From Tetrahymena elliotti 4EA (taxonomy: Eukaryota > Ciliophora > Oligohymenophorea > Hymenostomatida > Tetrahymenidae), in assembly GCA_000231825.2 (NCBI GenBank), contig JH720306.1, positions 904,199-968,198 of the forward strand: 64,000 bases of DNA, written 5' to 3'. Shown piece after piece: positions 24,550 to 37,756 of this stretch. The translations under genes were made by a program, and so were the position numbers. The notes below the pieces were generated by a model. It saw only the letters and a list, made by a program, of their open reading frames with translations. It was not told the DNA's origin and ran no database searches. The stretch's first letter is position 1, and every line of letters begins with the position of its first letter.

Positions 24550-25777
24550 TTTAGAATTAGGAATGCTTAATCTAAATGGTGTTATTAATGTATTTAAAAA
24601 TTATTGAGTTTTTTAAAATTTGATAATATTTTTTAAAGATATTTTATGCTGAAGGATTAATTAACCAATTTTTATCATTGAATTGAAAACTCTCGAAATA
24701 TTCTTAATTTTTGATAAATTATTCAATGATCTTTTAGAATGTTTTATTCTTTGTAGATAATTTCTTTTTCCACCAACCTGTAAAATTAAAATGATATAGA
24801 AATTTAAGAGAAGAAATATAAAATACACTTCATCAATTATTATTTGCTTCTAAAATAAATATTTTGCAAAACAAAATATAAATTAAATAAATTAAATTTT
24901 TTACTAAAATAAATAATATTTTTATTTTATTTTAATCTCAATAAATTGTTAGTAGGATTTATAATTATATTTCTAATATTTCTAATAACAATAATTTCAC
25001 TATTCAAATCTTTAAAAATTTTCACAAACCCTAGTTATAAAACTTATAAATAATTGTCTTATTTTAAATAACTTAATATCTTTTGTATTGCTTTTAAAAG
25101 TTAAATTATTTCCCAATAAATAATTCAAAAATATGACTAAAAATATTCTTTATCATCTTTTGGTAATTAAAAAAGGTTTATAAAATTTAGAAAATTAAAT
25201 ATGATTTTAATTGTTCAGCAATAATTACTTAGAAAAAGATAGAATTTATTGCATGATAATTTATTATAAAGAAATAAATAGAAAGGATATAAATATAAAT
25301 TAGATACATTTAAAAGGATAATAAATTAATTTTATAGTTTTAAATTGAAATATTTTTTTATTTGTTGGTTTTTAATTATTGAAATAGGAAAATTTTATTT
25401 TTATGTGTTTTTTTTGTATGAGTGGCTCATCTTCTCACGTAAACAAGAGATTTGAGTTTTTTGAATTGGAACAAGATTTTCTTCCAATCCTTTTAGTTCA
25501 ACCTTTTTTTAAATTGATTTTATTTATTTTTTTTAATAATTGAATTAAATTTACAAAGGAACTTAAAAAAGAGCAAATTCAAGTAATTAGCAATTATTTA
25601 TATTAGACAAAGCAGGTTTCATGAAGTCGAAAGTTGTAGCCTTATCTCTATTTTTTTTTAATTTATATTTAAATTGAGTATTTTTGCTAAGTTATTTACG
25701 ATTGGATCATACAGCATAAGATCTGAAGATTTTTACAACACCCAAAACTGCTGATTAATTCATTTATTCCATCTTAT
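24550..25777. other. AT-rich spacer
   Basis: Apart from the possible N-terminal extension of the amidohydrolase (24550-24678), no gene is seen. The part near 25600-25770 could hold a decayed last repeat of the neighbouring leucine-rich-repeat gene (frame with CCKNLQIL). Confidence 0.4.
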
Positions 25778-27819
25778 TCAATGCTATTGTCTCTTTATTA
25801 TAAAAATATTTATTAAATTTACAATAAAAAATATTTTTAAAGTTACCCAAAGATGTTAAATTTAAGAGTCTTAAGTAATTCCATTTTTTTAATAGCATTT
25901 CCTAAAGATTTGCAACCTTCATTACCAATAAAGTTACTACTATAAAATAATAGTTTTATTTTTATTAGATTTATTTCAGTTATAAAAGAATGCTTACTAT
26001 CCAATAGTGAATTCTAGTTTTTAAAGATTAACAAGAGTTTCTAGGCCTTTTCCTAATCCAACTGCTCCTTTTTCCCCTATGTTATTGCTGAGAAAAAATT
26101 ATTAATTATTATTTTTCTTGCTCTTAATATAAAATTACTATTCAATAAGGAATTCTAAAGTTTTTAATTTTGTTAGATTAAAAATTCCATGGCCTATTCC
26201 TAGAGCTCCTTCTTCCCCAATATTATTTAGGCTTTTATTTTCATAAATTATTTATCCTGGGAAAATATTAGCATAAATAATTACCATCCGATAGTAAAAG
26301 ATAGATGCTTTAAATTTTTGCAATTTTATAGTCCATTACCAATTGCAACGGCTCCATATGACCCAATTTAGTTACATCTTTTATTTTTATAACTAACTTG
26401 ATAAATTTTTAAAGATATTATTTTATACCTCTCTATGTTAAGCTTAAGCTATTATAATTTGAACAAATTTCCCAAGCAATCACCTATGGCAATTCCTCCT
26501 TCTTCTCCTATTTTGTTATCACTACAAAATAATTAAAATTCAAAAGATTTATAATGTAAAATTAAATACTATCCAATCTATAATGTCAAATGTACTAGCA
26601 TAGGACAGTGTTTAATTCCTTCTGTTAAGTATTTTGTGCCTTGAGGCCCTATTTAATTTCTATTTTGAAATAAAAATATTTATTTACTGACTTTTAATTA
26701 AATTTATTTTACCCAAAGATTCTTAGATTTAGCTTCTTCATTAGTTTGCAACTTTTAATGCCCTCTCCAATATGTTTCATACCTTCGCTTCCAATGTTGT
26801 TTAGGCTTTAAATCAAATTGGAAGATTTAAAATATCTTATGATAAAAGTAATAAAATGTTTACCTGTCGAAATATAGGGAAAGCTACTTTAGATTTGAAA
26901 TATTTTGTAGAGCATTGCAGAGGGACTGCGAGCCTTGTATACCAAAACAATTAAATCTAATAATTTAAAACAATATTTTAAATTTGAATTCAGTTGAATT
27001 TAGTCTATCTACACTCCGAAATGAAGATCTAAGATTTCTAAATTTTTTAATTAAGATATTCCGTTCATTAGATCTCTAACGCCATCTTGTGATAAATCAT
27101 TTTTACTGGTTTAATAACAAATTATGGTAAAAATAACTAAATAATGAACAGACTGTAAGTCTTATTTAATTGTCTATTTACCTATCTATAGTAAGTTAGA
27201 ATTCAACAAGATCCTTGCAATAGGCTATTCCATTAGCTAACTCTTTGGCTCCTTCTTTTCCAATATTATTAGCACTAGAAATAATTAGAATAGAAAGTTT
27301 GAATATAGTTAGTAAAATCCTTATTTTGTTAAATAAAATTACTGCCCAATATAAAGAGAGAGAGAAGTTAGATTCTCACATTGCTTGATTCCTTCTGTGA
27401 TAGTTTTACATCCATTAGACCCAATTTTATTATCACTACAAAATATTAAAAGATTTCAATTAATATCATATAATTTTATATTTATTTGTTAGTAAGTTAC
27501 CCCTCAATTCTCATACTCAATTTGTTCATATTTTTAAACTTATTCAAAGTGTTAACAAACTCTACAACACCAGCAGCTCCTTCGCCCCAGTAACTGTTAT
27601 CGAAAATGTTAAGAATTAGATAAAATTAATAATAAATAGAATTTATTTTACCTCATAGTTACTAGTTAATTATCATCATCATATGTTCTTTTATTTTAAT
27701 ATTTTGTAATTAATTTATGAAGATAAATACTTAGATATTTACATTTTTGATTTTTCTTAAAAGATATCATTTATATGAAAGTCTGTAGAACAATCTACTG
27801 ATATTTCTGAAATTGACAT
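25778..27819 (-). CDS. Leucine-rich-repeat protein, one repeat per exon
   Basis: Ribonuclease-inhibitor-type leucine-rich repeats, probably a cytosolic protein-binding scaffold. Fifteen exons: 27819-27743, 27687-27652, 27593-27501, 27435-27343, 27274-27182, 27105-27013, 26956-26864, 26805-26713, 26659-26570, 26521-26429, 26377-26285, 26231-26139, 26087-25998, 25939-25847, 25790-25778; about 411 residues. Exons 3-14 are each 93 nt (two are 90 nt), all split codons after the second base, and each encodes one repeat such as DNKIGEEGGIAIGDCLGNLF. Start MSISEISVDC. The last short exon ends in TGA at 25778 but another acceptor would add more sequence, so the C-terminus is uncertain. Partner and role are unknown. 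Confidence 0.85.
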
Positions 27820-28539
27820 TTAGTAAATGGATATTTGTTTATTTATTTTGTTTTTATGTTATTTTTAAGTAGAATTAGTTATCTGAAATAATTTTTGATT
27901 AACTTATATTGCGAGTATCTTATTTTTTTAGATTAAATTAATTATCTGTTTTGGATTTTTTTCAATTAAATAATTTAATGAAAAATATCTTAATTGTAAT
28001 AGATCCAATAATTCGTATACTTATTCTTCAATTCTAATCTAGCAATATCTAAACACATCTTTCTATTTCACATTTAATTAGTTGAAATTTGTCAATCAAT
28101 CTAATGTTAAAATTAGTAAACAATTGAGCCAGCAATAAATTAACTAGCAAACCAGCAAATCTCTATTTTTAGTGATTTAAAACGATAAATAGATATCCTT
28201 ATTTATCAGTTTTAAATAAATATTCTAGCTAATTTAATTAAATCACTTTTGTTTTTATTGCACTTTTTTCTGGTACAGTTTTATTTTTTAAATAAATTTT
28301 TCATCTCATTTTTTAACATTCTAGAAGGAAGTATTAAACAAATTCTCTTCTTATTATTTATAAGTTTATTTTTGTGGTGTGAACAAACATGTATAGATTT
28401 TAAAAATAAAATCTGCTCTAAATTTATTTATTTCTTTAATAAATTTATTTATTAAAATCTTAATCTAACAACCATAGCCTGTAAGGATTAGTTAATCTAA
28501 TATTTATCAAATCAAATCTATCAAAAAAAAATAAAATTA
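27820..28539. promoter_or_regulatory. Divergent intergenic region
   Basis: About 720 bp between the leucine-rich-repeat gene (minus) and the gene at 28540 (plus), so it should carry both promoters. It is A/T-rich with no motif I can name. A hydrophobic frame at 28249-28455 is taken as chance. Confidence 0.5.
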
Positions 28540-29511
28540 ATGTCTTCAGAAAAACCATATCTTAATAGTAAAATTATTGTAGTGAAGGATAAATATACTA
28601 GGGTTTATAAACTAAATGAAATCTCGCACTCCCCTAGATAAAGTGTTAAAACAGAGCCCATAAAAAAATAAGATACTTAAGAATTACTTTAATAGCATTA
28701 TTATGCTTATGTCTAAAAAAAGAATCTTTTCACAAAAAATAAGCTAAAAAATGGAATTGGCTCACTTTAAAACCAATAATCACCAAGTTAAAATATGAGT
28801 AATTCAACAATTAAATCAAAAACATCTTCACTTCCTCTTTTGAATATTGAAAATAAGTTAAAACGATTTGAAGAAGGATCATTTTATAATTCAGAATTAG
28901 CATAATCAGTCTTAGCAAAAATATAATAATAAAAGTAAGAATTAATTAAAAATATTTTATATTTTTGTATTGCTTAACTAATTATTATTATTTTAAAGAT
29001 TAAATGAATATGGGAGATATGAAAAAAGCCCTTTACCAAAGATATACAATTTACAAGATATTAAGAAAAATAAACAAGAATTAGATAGCTTATAAACTGA
29101 TCATAGCCTTTTGAGTAAAAACGCTTACTTTGGATTTTAAGATCAAAGCTTTTAGATGGATTCTAATAGAAAGGCAATTACTGTTTAGTAATCAATTATT
29201 TTTAACTTATAAAATATTTAACTTTATACTAAAAAAGAGATGAAACTATTGAGGAAAAGAGCTCTTTAGATAAATCTGCCTTTATCTAAAAAGAATCTAG
29301 TAGAAGTTAGATAAATAATAATAGTAATTATTATTTTAGTAGCAATAGAAATTCTTTCAACAATTAAGTTAACAGTATTATGTTATCACTCAAGAAAGAT
29401 TCTCCTATATTTGAAAATTACATATAGCAAAAATCTCATAGAGCAAAGGTTATATCTGAAATAGATGAAAAATTGAAGTAATTGAGATTAAGGAAGAAGA
29501 TACATTCTTGA
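28540..29511 (+). CDS. Unknown Ser/Gln-rich protein, 3 exons
   Basis: Exons 28540-28934, 28999-29187 and 29238-29511 join in phase to 285 residues (start MSSEKPYLNSKIIVVKDKYT, end ...KLKQLRLRKKIHS). I do not recognise it. It is hydrophilic, rich in Ser, Lys, Gln and Asn, with a short SSRSQINNNSN stretch and a C-terminal Lys/Arg-rich helix; probably largely disordered and possibly cytoskeletal or nuclear, but that is inference. The second intron donor (GTAATC at 29188) was chosen because it alone restores the acidic DETIEEKSSLDKS frame. No membrane segment. Confidence 0.65.
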
Positions 29512-29815
29512 AATTTAAAATAAATAATTTATATTGGTAAATAAATCAATTAATTAAATAATCTTTATATTTTTAATTTATTTTTAAAAAAAATTAAAAT
29601 ATTTGTCTGTTTAACAAAAAATTATTATTACAACCATTCTAAAAATAATTAAAATCAAAGACCTCACCTATTCTATTATTTATTTATAATCTAGTAATTT
29701 AACACAACTAATATAACAAGGGGGTATATATAAAAACTGCAATTAATAAATACATTGCCTTATTAAAAAGTTTATTCTAGTTAAAATTAACATTTAAAGT
29801 TAAATTAAAATTAAT
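29512..29815. other. Convergent 3' flank
   Basis: About 300 bp between two genes that end toward each other (29511 plus, 29816 minus). A/T-rich, presumably both 3' UTRs; nothing else is seen. Confidence 0.5.
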
Positions 29816-31447
29816 TCATTCTGATATCAGATTTTATTAAAATTCGTCTGATTCCTTTGAATTTATTTTTTAATGGCCTTATTACTCTAATTCAGGAATT
29901 TAATCAATTAATTATTTTCCTTTAGTTTCTGAGAGTGGTAATGTACAAAGTGTGCCTAAAACTCCACTGATTCCTAAAGGGATCATAGGAGATAATCCTA
30001 ATGAAGCAAAAGTACTCTTTACAAAGGGTGCTGAAGAACTACCAACAGTTCCAGCTACAGATATAAAGCCTAATGCTAAACTCCTGATAGTAGTTGGATA
30101 GAGTTCAGAAAACCAGACAAAATTCATGCATTAGACTATGCAAATTGAAAACCTCATTATTCCTGCAAATATAATTTATAAAACTTTTTAAAAGCAGAAT
30201 CCTGATCCAGCACAATCTTCTGGAATTTTAAGGAATATGTAGCAGAAAGACATGATTGAGACAACTATTAAACCAATGAGTGTAACTTTTTTTCTTTAGA
30301 ATTTTAATATGATGTAATTAGATAATAGAAATCCAAACAATTCGAAGATTGCTATAATGATTGAATTCAAGTAAATATTCAGTCCTATTTCAGATATAGC
30401 ATATGTAATTCCATAATAAACAACTTAAATTACAAAGAATTCAATAGATGCAAAGATAGTTTACCATCTTTAAGATTTAAATCTAATCAAATCCAATAAT
30501 GAGTATTAATCATTTTGGCTATTATCAGGTGCAGGTTCAATACTATTAGAATTTATTTCTTCTTTCTTATTAATTCGTGCTATTTTATTTAAAACTTTTA
30601 TTGCCTCTTACGGATCCTTTTCATGTAAATATTTTGGAGATTCCTAAACTAAAAATATTCCAAAATTTAAAAGAGCTACAGGTATTCCAAAAACAAATAA
30701 AATTAAACTTCTCCAATATGGAACTAAGTATGCAGCTAGGACAAGAAAACTTTCCCCTATACCCCAAAACATTTAAACTCCTATTGAGGTTAACTCTCTA
30801 AACTTTCCTAAAGAGTGCTCATTTAGAAATGAAAAATGAATGATAATAGCTGGATTTGATCCAAATCCTTACAAGAAGAAACCGATTGCAAAAGGAATTA
30901 TACTTTAAGAAAATCCTGATAAAAAAACACCTACTGTGCCAATCATCCAACTCTAAAATAATGCAGTTTTCCTTCCTTTATTATCAGCAAACCAAGAGAA
31001 GACTAAAAAGCCAACTAAACAACCAATTTATGAAAGAGAACAAAGAATATCATAAAGATAACTTTAATCGCAAATCAAGTAAGGGTCAAAATAAAATACA
31101 AGAGAGTTTTTATTTACAATTACATAATCCATATAATTATCTTATTTGCAGACCCAATTCGAGTCACATTCATTAGCAGGTATTTAATTTTTACAATCAT
31201 ATTCTGGTTCCATCAACACGAAGTTGACTTAAAGTAGTAGACAAGAACAAAAGAACCATTGCATACAAAAAAATAAGAATACTACAATTTAATATTTATT
31301 TTTGCATCCTACTTTTTCAAGCGCTTAATCGAATGTAAGCAGTTGCTACTAGGCTGTAGATACACTACTTTATTAATTTATATTTAACTCTGAAAAATCA
31401 GAATTTTGTTCTTTTTACTATCGATTATGTATTTCTTCAAAATTCAT
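29816..31447 (-). CDS. SLC22-like major-facilitator transporter
   Basis: Intronless, 543 residues, ATG 31447 to TGA 29816. Major-facilitator membrane transporter most like organic-ion carriers (SLC22). After a Gln-rich cytosolic N-terminus (about 60 residues) comes the first membrane segment (IVVFLFFCMQWFFC), then a large loop with several Cys (PEYDCKN, ECDSNWVCKQ) as in SLC22. The signature between segments 2 and 3 is LVGFLVFSWFADNKGRKTA (D-x-x-G-R). After segment 6 there is ESPKYLHEKD, the SLC22 'ESPRWL'-type motif, then a charged cytosolic loop. Near the end come ELYPTTIRSLALG and PLSETKGK, both typical of the family. Substrate and membrane are unknown. The last 35 residues are polar. Confidence 0.92.
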
Positions 31448-32643
31448 TTAAATTCTAATTTGATAAAATTATTTAAAAATATGTTTTAGATTCAATACCA
31501 CTCTTAAAGAAATTAGCCATCAAGTATAAAAGAAATATAATCAGATTACTTTTTTTTACATGCATCATCTATCAAGCATTTTTTTTTAGTTATAATGCAG
31601 TGGATTAAATTAATTGTGTAATAATTAGTAATTATAAGATTGATGATGAGTAATGTATGAGCACTATATGTGTAATAATAACCTTCATTGTACATTTTAT
31701 TATTTATGAAAGAAAAAAAATTTGTTGTAACAAATTATTTATACAAAAAAAAATATATTATGTAAAAGAATAATTAATAATCATTTTTTATTTTTAGTTT
31801 CTTTTTTCTAATTTATTTTCTTTTGTTAAAATCTAAATAAATTAAAGAAATCTTTTAACTTTTTATTTCGTTTAGTCAATTCTAAAAAGCTAAAATAATA
31901 CATACATTAATCAATTATTTAATTCGGTACTTTTGTTGGCAAATAATTTAGACAGTATTTTTATCTTGTTTAACGAAAAAGCAAAATTAAGCATACTTTT
32001 ACAAATTTTGATAATTTGAATTTCTTATTTTTCTGAAAAAGTGAAAAAGGAAGATCATTAAAAAATTAAAAAAAATAAATTATCATTAAGTTTATGTACT
32101 AATCCTAATTCTCATAAAAATATTTTTCTTGTAATTAATTTGTTTATTTTATCAAAATTTATAATGTTTTGTTCTTTTGATTAATTTATTTTTCTATTAA
32201 TTTTTTCTTCTTACTAAAATATTTTGAGTTATCTATTTTTTTTATTACAAAAAAAAAAACTTTTTTATAAGGTTCGACAATTCACTAACTAATAAACTAT
32301 GAATAAATAATCTTTATTTTCAAATATTTTTATCATATGTACTCAATTATTTACCTAATTAAATCATAAATATAATTCAACTCAAAAATAATTTTTCTTA
32401 CCTTTTTTTAAAATAATAAATAGATAAAGTAAATAATAATTGTATCAATTTTTATAAACTTTTAATTCAGCAAATCTTTTGATTTTTAGATATCATTGAT
32501 ATTTATTTTATGATTTTTAGAATGCAGAATGCTTTTGAGTTTTTAATTAATCAAATCATAAATTAAATATAATTTGGACTATAAAAATTATTATTTTCAA
32601 ACAGATACATTTAATTACATTAATTTAAATTTAATAAATAAAA
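31448..32643. promoter_or_regulatory. Divergent intergenic region
   Basis: About 1.2 kb between a minus-strand transporter and a plus-strand gene, so it likely includes both promoters. It is made of A/T runs; no gene, RNA or clear repeat is seen. Confidence 0.45.
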
Positions 32644-33000
32644 ATGGTATAAAGAAGAACACCTAACAGCAGATGGAGAAATAAAATTTAAACTTTTAGC
32701 TTGGTTATATTAGCAGGAACAATTCACAAATTCAAAAACGTGATAAATAAATACTTAAACATGAATTAAATCCAAAAATTAGCTGAAAAGGATTCTCCAT
32801 TTCTTCCGGAAAATATGAAAGCATTATACCAGAAAAATAAATAAATAATTTAGAACCAGTTTTAGTACAACGATTAGTTCTTAGTTCAGTTTAAATAATA
32901 ATAAGAAGAGTAAAGAAGAAGATAGGAGATAATAAATAAAATGAAAACCTATGAAATGTAGCAAAAGCAATATATTTTAAATAAATTCTTAAAATTTTGA
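32644..33000 (+). CDS. Unknown small basic protein
   Basis: Single exon of 118 residues, ATG 32644 to TGA 32998. I do not recognise it. It has a basic start (MVQRRTPNSRWRNKIQ), one moderately hydrophobic stretch (TFSLVILAGTIHKF) that could be a membrane anchor, a conserved-looking KDSPFLPENMKALYQ segment, and a Gln/Arg/Glu-rich coiled-coil C-terminus. The basic head followed by a single hydrophobic segment would suit a small mitochondrial inner-membrane protein, but this is only inference. The start is the first ATG in a leader with frequent stops. Confidence 0.6.
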
Positions 33001-34360
33001 TTAACATCATTTATTAGTAGTTTAGTCAGTATTTGTATTAGTCTTCAAATAAATGTTTGATTGAACATCATAAATTAGAATTTTCGAGTATAATTTGCAA
33101 AAATAATTCTAATAAAATTAAAATTTTTAACAATATTGTTAACTCTATTATTTAATTATTTTCTTGTAATGTTGTAGATATTTTCATGTAAATGAATTCA
33201 TTTTAAAATAAATTTGTAAAATACATCCAAATAAAAGTATCATTTCTGATCATTCTTCTTTTAAACATTTAATATTTAAATATGAAAAATCAGAGAGGGA
33301 TGTGAAGTATTATACTTCATCTGATATCACTAGTTTATTTATATAGAATGGATTAAATTATATAAGAAAATCGATTAGTATATGCAAACTTCTAGGCAGC
33401 CCTCCATTAAACTAAAAATATTTTTTAAACATAATTAAAGATAAATAGTTAAAAACTTTAATTTCTTTTTTATCTTTCAGTTAATTTAAAATTAAATAAA
33501 ATAGTTTAAAGCACAAAAATATTTAAATATATGGATAATAAATACCAATAATAAATAGTTATTAAAATTTTTTTTAGTGCAAATGATTCTCAAGTAAAAA
33601 TAATTCAAAATTTTAATTGGATGGCATAGATATTTATATTTACGTGTGTATACATATTATTTAATTTAATGAATGAAAATTATGTATTTTTTAATTTGTA
33701 ATTTAATTTTTGTTGAGTATTTCTTACTTAAATATTAAATTGGATGGTATAGATAAACACATTAACGTGTTGATCTATAAATTCATCACAATTAATTAGA
33801 TTGAAAATAAATTGGACTATATACTGATAGAGTGAGTGAGTTACTTAGGTAGAAATTAAAATTCAAATATACTTTTTTAATGGTGCTTGACAATAAAAAC
33901 AATCAAAAAAATATTAAAAAGTAAATAATAACTTTTATTTTATCTTTAAGGTTTTACTTATTTTTGAATTGCCAATAGTAGATTACATATTTTTGAAGGA
34001 ATTATTATTTTAATCAACTATTTGATAGAGTTTAACATAACTAAATTATTACTGCACAGACATCAATCGTCATTTATTGTTAGAAATAAAATCTTTATGA
34101 TTTTGAAGACGCGCGTTGAATCTTAAGTAAATTTGTCTAATACATAGAAAGATTGTGTAATTGAATTAATGATTGCATAAAATAAACAGAAAAAAGCAAG
34201 AAGATATTTTATTTAATTTATTTAAAAAATTAACAAATTTATATTAAGAAAAATAAATTACTTATTTGTTTAAAATAAAGTATCTCAATCTTTAGATAAG
34301 TAGGAACCAAATAATATTTTAGCTATTTTACTAAGAAGCATTTAAAAGATTTAAATAGAT
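33001..34360. other. AT-rich spacer with short direct repeats
   Basis: No gene is seen. The phrase 'attggatggyatagat' followed by 'tacgtg/aacgtg' occurs twice (near 33617 and 33740). A small palindrome 'gaagtattatacttc' lies near 33304. The right end is the leader of the Sec24-like gene. Confidence 0.45.
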
Positions 34361-37300
34361 ATGAGTATTCATCAAAAATTACTAGCTAAACATCAACAAA
34401 ATAATTAGAATTAGTAGTAGAATTAACTAGCTTTGGATACGAATGTCAACTAATAAATTCCATAAAACACTTAAGAACAAGATTTCTAATAGAATAGAAT
34501 TACTAATAATGGAAATACAGGTCCTTTTGTATAGCAAAATAACAATTTTCAATAATAAGGATAAAATATAAGTAATAATACTTAATAATACTAGAATTAA
34601 TTTAAACAAGGCACACAATATGGTAGCAATTTAGGAGGATATGTTTAAAATATAAATGAAAAAAATTAAATTGAAGAAATTTAATAATGGGCAGAAAACT
34701 TCAATGCTCCTAAATTATATGTCAGAAGTACATCAGACTGCTACCCTAAAACAAAAAAATTACAACAAGATTCAAATTATAAGTTTGCATTGGTTATATA
34801 GCCTTTTGGTTCTCAAGTAATAATAAATCTTGCTTTCTCAGATCAAAAATATTTACATTTCAGATAAATATCTCATATCTTCTTTTATTAAATAGGATGT
34901 AGATTTTCCAGTAGCTTCTACTAAATGCAAAAATATTATAAGATGTGATAACTGTCGTGCCTATCTTAACCCATTTTGTAGATTTATGAATGATGGATAT
35001 AAAGTAATTTTACTTCTATATTCTTTAAATCAATTATATGAGAAAGAAGTAATATAAAACTTTTTATTAAATTAATTAGTATAAATGTAATATCTGTGAT
35101 AAATTTGAAAGCGTGCCTAATTTTTACTATAGTCCATTAGATGAAAATGGGTATAGAAGAGATATGTATGAAAAGCCAGAGCTTTGTTATGGGTCTTTTG
35201 ATATTATTGCAGGACAAGAGTATATACTTTTTTATAAATTGAATGATTTTTAAATTTAATATAAAACATTTAGCTATGTTGCTAGACCTCCTATGCCACC
35301 AACATTTTTCTTCTTGATAGATGTTTCTAAGGCTGCAGTAGAATCAGGAATGCTTAATGTTATTTCAAACTAAATTAAGGCAACAATTAATGATTAACTT
35401 TTAGCTGGAAAGGAAAGAACTCAAGTAAAATTTATAATTCAAATTATATTTAATAGTAATTATATAAAAAAATAAAAGGTAGGATTTGTGACATTTGATA
35501 GCAAGATACATATTTATAATTTAAAATCTACTCTTAAATAACCTTAAATGTTCGTTTTATCAGATCTAAGTGATATTGAAATACCTATTCCTGATGATCT
35601 TATAGTAACTTTAAGTGACTCTCAAGATCTTGTGTTAAATTTACTTGACTCTTTACCAAAGATGTTCGAAAATACTCAAATTTATGAAAGTTGTTTCACT
35701 TTTGCATTAAATGTAATAAAAAATTAAATTTTACTAAAAATCAATAAAATTGTTTAATTAAAATTAAAAAGACTGTAAATAAAATCATATCAACTGTAGG
35801 AGGCAGATTATTTATATTCTAAAACAGTGCTTCAATAATAAGTGAACCTGTCTTCTAAAGCAAATAAGATAACACAAAAGTAATTTTTGTTAATCAAATA
35901 TCAATATTTTTTTAATTACTTACTTCCATTATTATAAAGAAACCTTAACCAGGTGAGACCCTTTAATCTTAATATTAGATACCAGCATCTTCTCATTTTA
36001 GAAATGTTTGCTCAGAAATGCACATTAACTTCATCAATCCTTCTATTTTTATTTTCTCTGACACTTTTAAAAATGCTATAACTCTTGGAGAATTAGCAAG
36101 ATACTTAAATGGAGATATATTCTATTATTATGATAAACTCACTAGATGTATTTATCAACACTTTAATTAATTTCTCTTTTGTAAAATCATTCTTTAATCT
36201 AAAATTAGAATAGCAATTAGAGTAGGATTTGAAGTATTCATTAGAAAAATCTATGTCTTGGGAGAGTGTATTTAGAATTCGTATTACTTAAGGATTTAGA
36301 ATCTCTAGTGTTTTCGGAAATTGTAAATAAATAATTTACATAATATATAGATAAAAACATAATTTTTATATTAATAGTCTCAGTTAAATCTACAGATCTT
36401 TTATCATATCCTTGTGATGAGTAATTCAATATTTTTCTTAATTTATAAATTGTTCTTAAAACAAGACAGAGGTGTTTAATATAAAATTTTAATTTATTAG
36501 GAATAAATCTTTGGTTTATGAAATTGAATTGGAAGATACAATTGCAAGAGGTACTAACTTATCAATCTAAACTGCTTTGTTATACACAACTAGTGATGGA
36601 GAAAGAAGAATTAGAACTCACAATTATATTATTCCACTCACATCTGATCCATATGATATTTATTAGCAAGCAGACTGCTCTGCTTTAACAGCTTACCTTG
36701 CAAGAAATGCAATAAGCAAAATATATTTATAACCCATACCAAATTTAAAAGCAGAACTTATTGGTTTAACTAAAAGAATTTGCTAGAGTGCTATGAGTGT
36801 TAATTAAGTAATACTTAGTATTATGTACACTTTTATTAATATATTTTATATTAAATTAGAATTAACTTCCTGATACTTTGGCTTAACTCCCTCTAAATGT
36901 TTTGGGTATAATGAAACATGCTATATTCGCAAACAACTATTGTAAATATTAATATTTAAAAAATATCTTCTTAACATTTAATAAAATAAATAGAACTTTC
37001 AGCATTAACTGATTACATTAATGTCCAAAGAATTTAATTCAATTCTATTCCTGTTGATGAATTGATGATACATTTTGTACCTTACTTATTTTGTGTTGAT
37101 GATATGAAAGACGAAAATGTATCATACACTGACGATTAAGGCTAATATGTATTTCCATAATCGTCTCTCACTGCATTTAGCTCCCTAGGAAAAGCAATTT
37201 ATTTAATGGATCTTGGATAATAACTTATTTTATATATTAATACAAAGTAAAATAGCATTTCGTTATTCTTAAAATAGTTAAGAATTTCTTTATTAAATTA

Positions 37301-37756
37301 AAAGCGGAACTGATTGGAATTATATTTAAGATGTTATTGGCTCTACAGATTTTAATTAAGTTTTCACAGAAGTAAATAAGATAATTTAAATTATAGAAGA
37401 TATAAACTAATTAATTTTATTTAGGAAAACCTCTATGCTAACACACATAATAGAATAAATGAGCAACTTTCTAATCTTATTTCAGAATTAAGAAAGTAAT
37501 TTGTTCTTTTTTTTTAACTAAAATTAAAATTTTATTTTTGTAGGAGAAAAAGCACTAAATACTGTCCTCTAAATATCGTCATAGCTGGAAGCGGTTCACC
37601 ATTAGAACATCTGTAATTATTCTTTTTAATTAAATTTTAATATGTAATAAAAATAATACTAAAAGATTCTATTACAAATTGGTTGAGGATAAATATGTTA
37701 ACTTCTAATAAGGCTATAACGTAAGTTATGAAGAATTCTTAAAGTTTCTAGTTTGA
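34361..37756 (+). CDS. Sec24-like COPII cargo-binding subunit
   Basis: COPII coat protein that pairs with Sec23 and selects cargo at ER exit sites. Sixteen exons join in phase to 833 residues: 34361-34816, 34896-35003, 35080-35219, 35274-35424, 35479-35712, 35772-35879, 35940-36147, 36209-36322, 36378-36420, 36501-36807, 36860-36941, 36994-37246, 37305-37371, 37425-37495, 37544-37612, 37666-37756. In order: Gln/Asn-rich N-terminus (about 100 residues), zinc finger IIRCDNCRAYLNPFCRF...KCNICDKF, trunk (PPTFFFLIDVSKAAVESG; FVTFDSKIHIYNL), the RIRITQGFRI turn, STDLLSYPC, ALLYTTSDGERRIRT, helical domain, and gelsolin-like end closing with YEEFLKFLV. Several introns had to be inferred from family alignment (36148-36208, 36323-36377). 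Its two last exons are duplicated near 48.8-49.0 kb. Confidence 0.93.

Noticed and set aside
29912..30127. Separate small membrane protein starting MNFVWFSELYPTT
   Set aside because: It is the C-terminal part of the 543-residue transporter, cut short only if TAA is read as stop.
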